Part shown: positions 10,301-20,900 of the stretch, piece after piece
Position numbering within the stretch: the stretch's first letter is position 1
Layout of the letters: every line of letters starts with the position of its first letter
Assembly: GCA_903813345.2 (NCBI GenBank)
Contig: CAIIXF020000009.1
Span: 3,036,001-3,100,000 of the forward strand
Source: Owenia fusiformis
Taxonomy: Eukaryota; Annelida; Polychaeta; Sabellida; Oweniidae
Length of the DNA: 64,000 nucleotides
Reading direction: 5' to 3'
Made by a program: the position numbers and the translations under genes
Notes under the pieces: generated by a model
What the model saw: the letters and a program-made list of their open reading frames with translations, nothing else
What the model was told of the DNA's origin: nothing
The model's database searches: none

Positions 10301-13300
10301 AACTCTGGCCAATCAAATAGAAGACGCTTTAAATTCACAGCATAAAGGTAAAAAGGTTTGGGCTACAAACTCTGAAAATTTCATCAAGATTGATGCAATA
10401 TTAAGAAAGTTACAATATCTTTCACCTTATTTATTGGACACCCTGTATATTAAATATTTTTCATTACACATTTTTAGAGTATACAGCGGGCAAAATGTGT
10501 TGATTTTTCGCCAAGTTATAGGGTTAGGGGACTTGAGTTAGATGAGACATTATCTGCAAATCATGTATTTTTTCACGACACTCTTCATTTCAACTAGGTT
10601 CTTTACCTTCTGCGAGATATCTGACATTTTCTTCGTGCATTGGTGTGGCAGGTTCTCTAGTCATTGTGTTAGAATTATTGAAGTTTCGGGATCCGTTTAG
10701 GCTCTTTTTCCCATTGAACACTGGGCGGGGAGAGCTGAAATATAAAGAATACTTAATAAAAAACTACAGCCAACCAAGACATATGAAACTTTTTTTGAAA
10801 ATACCCATTTTTCTAATAACAAAATCTAAAAAAAATCTGAAAAGTTAGGTGGCCAACTTTAATACCAATTTTTTTTTGAAATGAACAAAATTGTTATTCA
10901 AACGACTTTTTGAAATTAACAATGAGTAAAACCAATATTTGCCTAAATGGTTTTAACCATCGCGATAAGCAAGCCCCATTTGTCTGGGGCCTGGTAAACC
11001 AGAATAGTAAGGTGTCAACTAATTTTCAAAAGTCATTGTAAGCAATGTATTTAAGATCATTGCTATAATCACGGGTGTTAAAACACGAATATACCATGAT
11101 CACATGCTTTGAGGATCCGCGTTGTTTGAACCTACCGCCGAGCACACTTATACATTAAGACCCGTTACACAGTCATGATACCGCCGAGCAAGCTCATTGC
11201 ATCATGGGGTCTGCTTTACCCCCGTGATAATGATCTTTCGAAACAACAGCTATATCTACAGATCTATGGATCCCAGTGTTCTCCACAGGATCTTTTCTCA
11301 AGTGGGGCAAAATTCTCATTTTCACAATTTAGACCAAAATTGGTTCAAATTTCCCATTTTTCATGATTTTTCTCATTTTCAAGTGGGTGCAAATGGATTT
11401 CCAGGTGGGTGCAAGCAAATTATTTGATGGTAAAGTTGCATATTGGATTTATACTAGGAAGAATATATATATTCCTCTATGTATATTCCTGTGGCCTTAG
11501 AATAATGAACAGGCAACACAGATACCCAATTTCCCTTTATGCTGCTGCACTACACTGGTAATATGAAATAATCCTCAAATTATAACTTCTAAAATAGCTC
11601 CAATGACGTTAATGCAGCATACCATTTTCTTGAAATGACCAGGCATAGTTCAAGGTCTGTTACTAATAATAGTGCAGAATGTGTAAATGAAGCACATGGT
11701 TCAAGCTAACTTTAGAAAGGTATACTTAGTATGTGGTTTCTTGATATGAGCTTATAAGCAACAACTACTAGACAAATTTCAAGTAGATTCTTGTATTGCA
11801 GAGTACATGTATGTCCTAAATATATATTGATATGATAAGCTTTACCGTACTGAACAAATATTTCACTCTATTGAGGTGAATACCTGTACATCTTTCACAA
11901 GTGATATTCCACGAAGCCCGAAGCCCGAAAATAGAGTGAAATATTTGTTTTATTATATCACTGTCTAGCTAAACATCCCTAATATTATTAAGTCATTAAG
12001 TCTTCAGATATTTTTACGAATCTACTCGGTTCGTCTGCCATTTTGACTTAAACTGAACTAAATTATTTACACTGAACGAAAACAAATTCTTTGAAAATTC
12101 CCGGGAGCGTGGGATATCGCTAGATATCTCACGGTTGTCTTATCTGATTAGCATTGCCATTGAATATCACCAGATATCCCACGACATGTGACCCGGTTTT
12201 GACCAATCATACTGTCGCTAGCTAGATAGTGATATAATAATAGGTATTATTGAATATATCCTTATTTATTCAAATCTAAAGATTAAATAAATCCATTTTA
12301 TATAATGGGGTGAATATGTGTTGATAATCTTTTGTTACGTTCCGACCTTACTACATTGTCTAGTATCATGGACATAGCCAGGGGGTGTGATGGGTATATA
12401 TGGGAACCATATACAATGCACAATTTTAAGAAAATTCTGGGGGTGGAACCCCATACCCCCCTTTTTGGGCTTTAAAAATCGCAACCCACTTCACATTTGC
12501 TGGCTATGCTTCTGTGTATAATTAAGCAGGGCCTCGTGCCCCCTTGGGTAGGCCCAGAAAAACATTTTGAGGCCCCAAAAATTTTGTAGGGCCTTTTTGG
12601 GCAAAATTTGGCCTTTTTGGACGTTTTTAAGGCCAAATTATCCAAAATGGAACTTAAGTATTCAAAATTTGGTTTTAAGGGCCCAAATTTTTTTTTTCTA
12701 GACTTGAAATTTGGGCCCCTCCCTTGTTGGTTTTTAGAGTTTTTGGCCGACAAATGATTCGAAAGGCAAAAAAATGAGTCTTTACACTGTTAGCTGGAAC
12801 TCCAAACAAGAACAATCAAAAGGCGAGGAGGGAAAACCCCAGAGTTTAAAGATGAAAGACATAATTACATTTCTTGCCTATGACCTTCATGGATCTGAAC
12901 TATCGCTGGTTAGTTTTCGAAAAACACTGGTGATCCGCTCGATTACGCTGGTTACCGAAACGCTTCGTTTCAGTAACAAAATGTTGGAATGTCGAAGGTC
13001 TGATTTTTCTTATTTCATGCGTTGTAGGCAGAATCCCGACATTTTTCTCACAAGCGATCAGTATCTTATATTTTAGAAAATGTACATGCTTGCGAAAATA
13101 TAGCTCAGAAGACAGTGTCAGTATCATATGTTCAGGAAAAAGTACATATTTGCGAACAAATAGTTCTGCAGAAGGCAACAGAATCATCGATTCAATTCCT
13201 CACTTAAGTTAAATAAAGGATATGGGTTAAAAGTGCAGATCTTAACTGTTTTTCGAAATACCGTTTATGTAACTTAAGTGAGGAATTAAATCAACGATTC

Positions 13301-16026
13301 TGCTGCCTTCTGAACTATTTGTTCGCAAATATGTACATTTTCTTAAACCTATACCTCTCTCCAAAAAGCAATATGTGAACATAAATTATTTTTCCATTTT
13401 CATACGACTGAAGAGACAATAAATGCTTAAATATAAATTTGACGTAGATACATGCATGCGTAGATATAAACGTTTTAAGCGTAAAATCAAAGCATAACCA
13501 TTAACTTAAAAAATAAAAAAAGACAGTGGATTCGAACCCGGACCGTCAGAGTGGCAAGCCAGCGCTCTGCCACTGAGCTACCCGAGAGTGAGAGTAATTT
13601 AAGGGGATTTATTTAAACTTCTTTTTAGTAAGTCACGTGACATTCTAAATTTAGAAATTTTTGAAGAAATTTGTTCACCGGCGAACCTATGAGCAATGGA
13701 ATGAACAATCGTCAAACTAACATCTTTATCGTGAGTATTTCTTCACAGTATTTGCTCCATTTGTTCATTATTGTATATTTTCTCATTAAAGCAAAAAATA
13801 TTACCAGGGACACCGGGAACAACCTAAGATTGCGTTTCGGAGAGAGGCCCGACTTTAAACATATGATACTGACACACATCAGTGATAAAAATGTCATGGC
13901 AAATCTGCCTACAACATGCGAAATAAGGAAAAAGAAAAATTGTCATCGACGTTCCGTCATTTTGTTACCGAAACGAGCCGTTTCGGTAGTTCGTTTCGAT
14001 ATCCAGCATAATCAAGTGGATCACCAGTGAATATAACACGTTGTTTGAGTGTTGGTTACATGTTTCTTCATTTTGATGTGAAATAATAAGCTATGAGCTA
14101 TCGGCTAATACCCCCGAAATCATCATATTATTATTTGAAGCATAATAAGAAAATTGAAACTGCCACTGAATGATGTCATCATCGATGTCTGTGGATTTGA
14201 CCGATTTAGCAACGATGTCCACTCAATATGGATTTTCATTATAGAAAAATGTCTTTTGTGAACCCTGGGGTTTTCCCCTCTTGTCAGAAGCTTGCATATA
14301 GACCATTTTAGTCTTGTGAGCATTACAAACAAACTCCAAACGGGATTAAAACACATGCTATCTATTGCAAGACTTACGCCTGCCACAACCGTCGCCATGT
14401 TAATCAGTGTTTTTAAGTAGCGCAAGGATCCTGCCATGACCGTGGTAGTGTTATCGTGTAAGCCTGGTATAACCATGACAGACTGGTATAACCGTGACAA
14501 CACTGTATTATATTGCAAGGCCTGTCATGACCCTTGAAGTGTTATATGGAAGCCTGGCGCGACCATAGCCTTTATTGTGGTTTATAAGCCAATGTGAATA
14601 TTAATGTAGCAGTAATTTTGATTTTGACATGATTAAGGTAGTTGAACACCATGATCATAGTATTAAACTGTTTAATTGTAATGACGATCACTTAAAATTG
14701 TTAAGGATATTCCTGGCATTAATGTCATATATTTACTAGTCATTGCAATACATTATAACGGTCATAGTAGGACTAAGCCTAAATTTCTACATCACAACCC
14801 TCATACCTGGCCTTGCAATACTATTATATTACATTGTCACGGTCATACCAGGCTTTGCGATCCCATAATACATTGTCACGGTCATGCCAGGTTTTGAAAA
14901 ACACATTGTCAGAGTCACTTATAGCAATCATAAATTTCTACATTACCACTCTCATACCCGAACTTGGCATACTATATCACATTGCCACGGCGGTCATACC
15001 AAGCCTTGCAATACTATATTACATTGTCACGGCCATGCCAGGCCTTGCAGTACTATATTACATTGCCACGGTCATGCCAGGCTTTGCAATACACATTGTC
15101 ACGGTTATAGCAGTCCTAATCGTAAATTTCTACATTACCACTCTCATACCTGAACTTGCAATACTATATTACATTGTCACGGTCATGCCAGGCCTTGCAG
15201 AATTATATAACATTGTCACGCCATGCCAGGCCTTGCAGTACTACAGTATATTACATTGTCACGGTCATGGCAGGCATTGTAATATAATACAGCATTGTTG
15301 CGGTTATACCAGGCTTTCACAATAACATTACCACGGTCATGGCAGGATCCTTGCGCTACTTAAAAACACTGAATAAAATGGTGGCGGTTACGCCAGGCGT
15401 TAGTCTTGCAACAGATAGGGTCTCGATTAAAAATAGATTTAACAAAACTAAGCATCAAACCGTTCTGGCGAGATCAAAGTACGGGGATGATCTTGCGGGG
15501 AAATATTATGTCGACTCAATATTACAATAAGTGGCTAAAATTTGCTGAAGTTCACCTTTGGAGTCCTATTTGGTCTGGTGACCTGTCAGTCTTTATGTCA
15601 GTATGACCTTTGCAAAACCATGACCTTCAAAACCATGTGTTTACAAAACTTGATCACATAACAAAGTTTTGTAATCTCACATAGAACTACATTCTCAGAG
15701 ATGCATGTGATTTTGACATTGAAATTGGGATAATTTATCTGTATGTTTAGGTCTTTGATCGAATCGCCTTTGTTTGAACCTTACCTCATAACAGTTTCTG
15801 GCTGATCTTCTTCAAAATCTCGGGTGTCCAACTTTTCTAGCTGCTGCGTAGGACCTGGACAGAAAAAAATACAGAAAACATGTTAGAACAACGCTAAACA
15901 CCTCTAATTTTCAACTGACGGATTTTCAGATACCATCGAACGATATTAGCATAGAAATTTGAGTTTTAACATACCCCTTCTTGCTTTTACTGCGAGTTTA
16001 CTTGGAGCTCTTGTCAGTGTGTACAT
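7254..16026 (-). CDS. MCRIP2: MCRIP2 homolog, complete five-exon coding gene
   Basis: Five minus-strand exons (16026-15975, 15854-15785, 10734-10607, 8019-7972, 7327-7254) join in consistent phases (1, 2, 1, 1) to 123 residues. Human MCRIP2 begins MYTITKGPSKL...GPTQQ; this protein begins MYTLTRAPSKLAVKARR and continues GPTQQLEKL. Exon 3 carries the family signature HEENVRYLAE. The last two exons give YYQEKSPNPQLQ and FEPFDLESFWGKRTLQKIT, aligning with YVERTPNPRLQ and FVPIDLDEWWAQQFLARIT. MCRIP1/2 are small, mostly disordered proteins linked to transcriptional co-repression and to DDX6 and stress granules. The usual PxDLS-type CtBP motif is only loosely kept (PFDLE). The conserved tryptophan segment after EENVR is absent from the exons I found. 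An upstream in-frame ATG at 16124 exists, but homology supports 16026. Confidence 0.88.
7972..8019 (-). CDS. MCRIP2: MCRIP2 coding exon 4
   Basis: 48-nt exon between a polypyrimidine-cag acceptor and donor GTGAGT. Encodes GPIYYQEKSPNPQLQ, equivalent to human PVQYVERTPNPRLQ. Confidence 0.88.
8297..9995. repeat. 134-bp tandem array with 86-bp variant units
   Basis: The phrase ccttatattattgtac recurs at about 8456, 8590, 8724, 8858, 8992, 9212, 9346, 9480, 9700 and 9834, with a variant first unit at 8322. The spacing is 134 bp except for two 220-bp steps (134+86), where a shorter variant unit with cataatacgacccag is inserted. The array lies between MCRIP2 exons 4 and 3. Each sub-unit has two gtacttac motifs, 28 in total by my count. 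Tandem ORFs read from it are artefacts. Confidence 0.9.
10175..10450. mobile_element. Mariner-like MITE with tatacagggtgt ends
   Basis: The left end tatacagggtgt and the right end acaccctgtata are inverted repeats about 275 bp apart, in TA-rich context as expected for Tc1/mariner-type MITEs. The interior holds a perfect 16-bp palindrome (10283-10298) and a CCAAT box (10309-10313). No transposase. Confidence 0.65.
10607..10734 (-). CDS. MCRIP2: MCRIP2 coding exon 3 (HEENVR signature)
   Basis: Acceptor tttcag and donor GTAAAG bound a 128-nt exon. It encodes a Ser/Asn-rich stretch (SPRPVFNGKKSLNG...) and the family signature MHEENVRYLAE. Confidence 0.88.
11855..11947. repeat. Inverted repeat (18-bp arms)
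   Basis: caaatatttcactctatt (11855-11872) is the reverse complement of aatagagtgaaatatttg (11930-11947). Directly left of the MITE at 11951. Confidence 0.75.
11951..12239. mobile_element. MITE with tattatatcac ends
   Basis: Left end tattatatcactgtctagc and right end gctagatagtgatataata form a nearly perfect inverted repeat of about 20 bp. Inside are paired gatatc/agatatc phrases. No coding capacity. Confidence 0.65.
12526..12737. mobile_element. GGATCC MITE family, degenerate copy
   Basis: Interior phrases (cccttgggtaggccc, ggcctttttgg, aaatttgggcccc, ccttgttggttttt) match the 32676-32943 and 54741-54932 copies. The outer ggatccgcc ends are lost. Confidence 0.5.
12925..14029. mobile_element. 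Foldback element with cactggtgatcc ends (copy 1)
   Basis: Left end cactggtgatccgctcgatt and right end aatcaagtggatcaccagtg are inverted. Matching phrases continue inward on both arms (gttaccgaaacg, aaggaaaaa/tttttctt, aacatgcg/cgcgttgtaggcaga variants). A second internal inverted repeat pairs cctcacttaagtt with aacttaagtgagg. A tRNA-like sequence sits near the centre. A second copy starts at 63540. No transposase ORF. Confidence 0.7.
13518..13590 (-). ncRNA. tRNA-like Pol III unit, degenerate
   Basis: On the minus strand an A box (tagctcagtggcagagc) and a perfect B box (ggttcgaatcc) are correctly ordered and spaced, and a run of seven T follows. A D-arm forms and the centre contains TTGCCAC, like tRNA-Gly(GCC). 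The T stem and acceptor stem do not pair. I read it as a tRNA pseudogene or SINE head that may still be transcribable. Confidence 0.5.
14343..15431. mobile_element. Foldback element filled with short tandem repeats
   Basis: The left arm (14343-14470: gcaagacttacgcctgcc, gcgcaaggatcctgccat) reappears inverted at 15325-15431 (atggcaggatccttgcgc, gccaggcgttagtcttgc). Between the arms is a degenerate tandem array of roughly 40-60-bp units built on cattgtcacggtcatgcc and ggccttgcaatactat. It lies in MCRIP2 intron 2. ORFs of tandem character here are artefacts. Confidence 0.7.
15785..15854 (-). CDS. MCRIP2: MCRIP2 coding exon 2
   Basis: Follows an acceptor (cag) and is followed by donor GTAAGG. 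Completes the Gly of GPTQQLEKLDTRDFEED and ends after two bases of a Ser codon. Confidence 0.85.
15975..16026 (-). CDS. MCRIP2: MCRIP2 coding exon 1
   Basis: Encodes MYTLTRAPSKLAVKARR plus one base of the next codon; donor GTATGT follows. The start matches the human N-terminus. Confidence 0.82.
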
Positions 16027-16283
16027 TCCTGTAAATATATTTGTCTTCTGCGCACCCCATTGCGCATCTATTCTGATTGAACTTCCGGACAACTGTGACA
16101 GTCGAATGAGTCTAAAGCCGATCATTAGGGTAAGTTCTCGGTATTAAATGGAAGTAATTAACAAGTTCTGTATGTAATACTCGCAAATAATGATATTAAG
16201 CCCTGATGAAGATTTGGCATGAGCAAATTACAATTTGATTAGTAAAAGCACATAATCTAAATTTCGTAATAATGACACACCGA

Positions 16284-16354
16284 GCACTGCTGGTGTAGTG
16301 GTATCATGCAAGATTCCCATTCTTGCGACCCGGGTTCGATTCCCGGGCAGTGCA
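16284..16354 (+). tRNA. tRNA-Gly (anticodon CCC)
   Basis: The acceptor stem gcactgc pairs perfectly with gcagtgc, followed by discriminator A. The A box (tggtgtagtgg), the anticodon loop ttcccat flanked by pairing gcaag/cttgc, and the T arm (cccgg-gttcgat-tcccgg) are intact. The sequence is almost identical to the standard animal tRNA-Gly-CCC. A Pol III terminator (five T) starts at 16358. No intron. CCA is not encoded, as expected. Confidence 0.96.
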
Positions 16355-16357
16355 CAC

Positions 16358-16362
16358 TTTTT
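16358..16362 (+). terminator. Pol III terminator of tRNA-Gly
   Basis: Run of five T three bases past the tRNA 3' end. Confidence 0.85.
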
Positions 16363-16452
16363 GACATTCAGTAAACTTGAAATCCTCCTTTTCCTCAGAA
16401 CTCAAGTTGACCAAAGCTCAAACAAGTAGATTCATGTGGGAGAGTATTGGTA

Positions 16453-16604
16453 AACCCGGTGTAAAAGAAATTATGGTCCCCTGGGTATTATGGTCCCCTT
16501 TCCTTACGACCCTTAAGATTTACTGGTAAGATGTCACCATACATATCAGTGGAGAGTAGGACCATAATTTGATAGGACCTCCTACTCTTTTTTTACATCG
16601 GGTT
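16453..16604. mobile_element. MITE with acccggtgtaaa ends (copy 1)
   Basis: Left acccggtgtaaa and right tttacatcgggtt are inverted repeats. The interior phrases attatggtccc, taggaggtcctatc (as reverse complement) and accataat also occur at 62234-62402 in the opposite orientation. Confidence 0.65.
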
Positions 16605-17799
16605 GGTAAAATCCATTTCAGTCATTATTCGAAAGTTTAAAGGATGTGTCCGGGTATATGCCCTTTTGGTCCCTCAGTCAAATGTATGTGAAATATGTTT
16701 TTTATTACTGTCCTAGTTATATTTGATAAGTATATTTACTTTTTCACGAGTTTTGATGCATAATTAACACCCTGCTGAGAGTCAGAATAACAAAAAAAGT
16801 CTTAACAAAAAAAATAGTCATTATCATAGAAAAAACACCAATGGCAACATGTATGACATACAAAGAAGAAATAACTTAAGACCCATGAAGAATTAAAAAT
16901 AAAATCATATTTTTGAAATATATTTAAGGATTAAACTTTTTTCAAATTTTTGAATTTCCCGCGAGTTTAATTTGAATGGGGGAAAACAAGATGGTTGCCA
17001 TTTGAAGTAAGAAATATCAGAAAAAAGTTGCTTCTTCACTTTTAGTTTTCACAATGAGCACAGTTTTCCGGTTTAGGTTTTTTGACTGATTCTGACTCTT
17101 CATCACCAGGGTCAGTATAGAGATTATTAAATCGAAACCAAAATGTTGTGCTCAGCATGAATTTGACTGAAATATGTGAAACATCCGACCAACACAATTG
17201 AAGTCTCAAAACTGGATGCTCAGTAACTTTGAGTGACTATAATCCCTTGATTACCCAGATATACACCAATTTCACTTATCAAGAAATACCATTCAATGTC
17301 TACACAAAGAAAGTAACCAATGTTTTGGAAGATACATTTCAAACTTTTTGCATAAATAATTCATTTAATTTGCCAATGATTTTTTTTCAATTCTGACAAA
17401 GTGATATGCACTGTCTTTGATGCCAATATTCTTCATCAATTGCGATACAAATTGATATTTTTGTAATCTCAGAAGAAGGATAAGACTATTGATTGAGTTG
17501 GTTTTTCAGACATAACAATTTTCAATATTTTCTAAGTCCATACCCAGACTCATTCCCAGACTCATACTTTTACCTCTAGCGTGTTCCTGGCGTTTGTGCC
17601 CACGAATTTCTTTACGTGTCTTCCGACCGTTCTGATCATTCTGGAAATCATTTGAGAATTGCTGTCAACGTTAAAAACCCTTGAGAATGATCGAGTATAT
17701 CTTCTTGCCCCGCCCCCGTGCCCTGTGTCTAGACTTTACATGTATTATATCCTCGTGTCTACATGTATTTAATTTCGCTATCTTACTAGGGTTTCAACA

Positions 17800-17938
17800 A
17801 TGTCCGGCGCAAGAGGAAGAATGGTTCATATGATGAGGGCACCAGCCGCAGAAAGGAACAAAGATGTCATACTTAAAGTCCTGAAAGAACACATTCCTAC
17901 GTGTGATGGAAAACTGACTGCACTAGAAGTTGCTTCAG
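17800..17938 (+). CDS. METTL26: METTL26 exon 1
   Basis: ATG 17800 to donor GTATAA. Ends one base into the Gly codon of the SAM motif EVASG. Confidence 0.88.
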
Positions 17939-20900
17939 GTATAAGTAACGCTGGATAAATGTGACCGTGTGACCGTGTGGACCATTTCGCAAAGTTCCTT
18001 GGATAGTTTTGCAACCGATCCGTACGTGGCATTCAAGGTGTCGAATTCTATGCATGAGAATCGGAGTTAAAAAACTGACATGGTTAAATGTTCACTATGT
18101 AAATGTGTAGAATTATGGACCTCGATGACTGCTCCTCTTTGTACTATTTACATGCCCGGTTGAGTATAAAAGCATAAAAGAAAAATATATAGGCCAGCTG
18201 GCCAAACCAAGAGAGGAAGAGTAATCCTTATATTATGGGTCGCGTTACACGTTATTGCTTAGTTATAAAAAAACGTGTTTTAATCAGAGTAGAGAAGGGA
18301 CGTTGAACATATCTAACTTTGAATGACTTTTTGAATGCTTTTTTTGATGTGCATATCTATCATCAAATATTATTGACAAACATTTTGTGTTCCTATGTTC
18401 CAGGGACTGGTCAGCACACAGCACACTTTGCCGAACATTTGCCAGATGTCACATGGCAACCTTCAGAATGTGACCAGGCATCATTAAAAAGGTGAAGGCC
18501 ATTGCATATTGACACTACATGGAATTCGAAACACAAAATAGTTACACATACATATAAGCTAATACAGACTTTCATACTTTTGTAACACATTCAGGTGAAT
18601 ATGAAGACAAGGGAAGAAAGTCCTGTGATATACAGGATGTTCGGATATACACGTACGTTTTACTGTCCAATTGGTTTTCATTTACACATCTGTATTTTCA
18701 GTATATCAGGGTATGTCGCTGCAGGGAGGCTCAATAATGTTTTGCCACCAGTTTACATAGATGCATCATACCCTCCAGAGCAATGGGCAGAGGGAACATT
18801 GAAACCAGGATCATTTGATTTTATCATCAATATCAATATGATCCACATATCCGAATGGGCAGTAACTAAGGTATCGATGTTATTCTTCTTATAGAAACTA
18901 GAAAGCAGCAACTCCACGGAATAGCTAATCCCACCGAACAAAACATATTTTGATAAACAGTGGCAATTTTGAAAAGTTCATTTGAACAGAGCCATTTTGA
19001 AATTCAGCTGTCATCTTGAAAAAGCTTTAGTTAGCAGAGCTCTCTGTTTATCTCTAGGAATCAGCATATAACATTTGATAATGACATCTCTGTGTGTTCC
19101 TTTTATCTCACATGTTTGACCAGTGGAATTTCCCCATAAATCCTACCACCCTTTGGTATATCAAAGAACCTCAGATATTTTGGTAATATTGGTGATGTTA
19201 TTGGTTGTACTTTTAATCATTATCAATACGTTAATCCATTGGGTCTAAGTTAATCCTATTTTCGATTGGACAAATTGTCACCTACATCCAATGACACCAT
19301 CAATCTAGCCAATATATCACAGCTTCTTCCATGTAACAAAATGTGGCAGAATTTAGCGGAAAGGTCTATTTAACTATGTTATTTCATAATGTGTGTGTAA
19401 TATGAAATGAAATATGTAAACTAAAAAATACTTTACTGTGTAATATTTCCTTTGTAGGGTTTATTCAAAGCAGTTAACTATTTACTAAAGCCTGGTGGTC
19501 AATTGTTCACATATGGGGTGAGTATGATTCAGTTCATGTAGAAATAAAATACTCCATTTAAAAAACAGACATCTTCTTTGTTTGTGATTATATACAGCTA
19601 AATCAATGGGGTTGTAAGATTATATTAAGAACACGAGCATATTGATACAGTTAATGAACCTTAATGATAATTGTATTTCAAGTATAAAACAAAACACATG
19701 TATAATTGCATGTATTAAAATAAAAAGGAGTGTTAGACATTTTGTAATAAAGTTAGTGTTTAGTCTTGTTATTTGGGGATTATGCTTTGATGTTTTTCTT
19801 GTTCTGTTTTGAAATACATTTGGTCTTTTTCCCTTTCCACGGGTGGATACACGTTTGCATTGTCGTATATCTTATCCATATTATGTTACAGCCCTACAGG
19901 GTGAATGGAGTGCTGGAACCTGAGAGTAATGTTCGGTTTGATTCTACCTTAAAATCTCAGTAAGTCGTACGTCAATAGCACCTAAATACACCGTAATGAG
20001 TAATCAAAACACCACAGTGCAGTATCGTATCGAAAATACAATTTAGTATTAATATTTTGAACGCAAAACGTTCGTATAATATGCGGGCCGGGATTGCTTC
20101 CGGTTTGGCTATTAAAATGTATGCCCTCTTGTATTTTAAATTAAATATACTCCTATAGGAAAAAAATGAATGTCAAGACATAGCCTTCGGGAGTTATAGA
20201 TTTAAGATGCTTATATACATGCTTATAGATAACCATGCATATCAATCTGAGATAACTCAGAGCCCATTTTACACAATTGTAACGTATGCACTTTCATTTA
20301 TTCCAATTGCATACAGGAATCCAGATTGGGGTATACGGGATACAGTTGACCTACAAAACCTAGCAGTAGAAAATTCATTGCAGTTTATCAAAATGGTAGG
20401 TTCCTGCATACATGGTTACCTAGTTCGGCCTATAAGTCATGCTAATTTTAGGTCTGGATAGGTGTCAGTTCCTACACGGTAATATGTCATATTAGATGTT
20501 ATACGGTGAAACTAATATTATAGAGCTTTCGCACAAATTGTTAAGTCCAACGCATCTAAAGGAGTGGTATCGATATGGAGAACTTTTTGAACAAACGTTT
20601 CTCTTAAACCAGTCAGTAGGACGACACATTGAAAAAACCCATTGTTGTTTACCAAACTTTATATCAAAGTGGTGTAGCGATATATGACGTCATCGCACTA
20701 CTTGTTTCTGGTCCGTTGGCTACCATCTTTATGAGGTCCAATGAAACGGGAAACATTTAAACATTTGAAAATGAAAATGACGGATAGAATTCTACTGATC
20801 TCTTCTTTCCAACTATCTCATTTTAATGTTAGAAAAGTGCACATAAATGGGAGTAAAATGCAATCAAACACGTGAGACTTTCACTCATTTTGTACCCTAT

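Larger units (their letters stand above)
16027..17799. promoter_or_regulatory. Shared intergenic region between divergent MCRIP2 and METTL26
   Basis: About 1.8 kb separates the two start codons. It contains a tRNA-Gly gene (16284-16354), a MITE (16453-16604), AT-rich sequence and, close to METTL26, a GC-box-like ccccgccccc (17708-17717) with no obvious TATA box. Head-to-head genes often share such promoters; that is inference here. Confidence 0.4.

Noticed and set aside
14813-15530. ORF of 170 codons and neighbours with repeated IVTVMPGLA-like sequence
   Set aside because: Produced by the tandem repeats inside the foldback element at 14343-15431.
16122-16124. Upstream in-frame ATG of MCRIP2 exon 1 giving a longer basic N-terminus
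   Set aside because: Human MCRIP2 begins at the residue matching the downstream ATG at 16026; the upstream extension has no family support.
17574-17651. Minus-strand 26-codon frame MISRMIRTVGRHVKKF... ending at a gtaaaa donor, looking like a mitochondrial presequence
   Set aside because: MCRIP2 starts well at 16026 by homology and I found no in-phase partner exon. It may be a 5' UTR exon of MCRIP2, but nothing supports translation.
20685-20692. Perfect tgacgtca (CRE-like) site in METTL26 intron 6
   Set aside because: A single 8-mer in an 8-kb intron, far from the promoter; expected by chance across this window.
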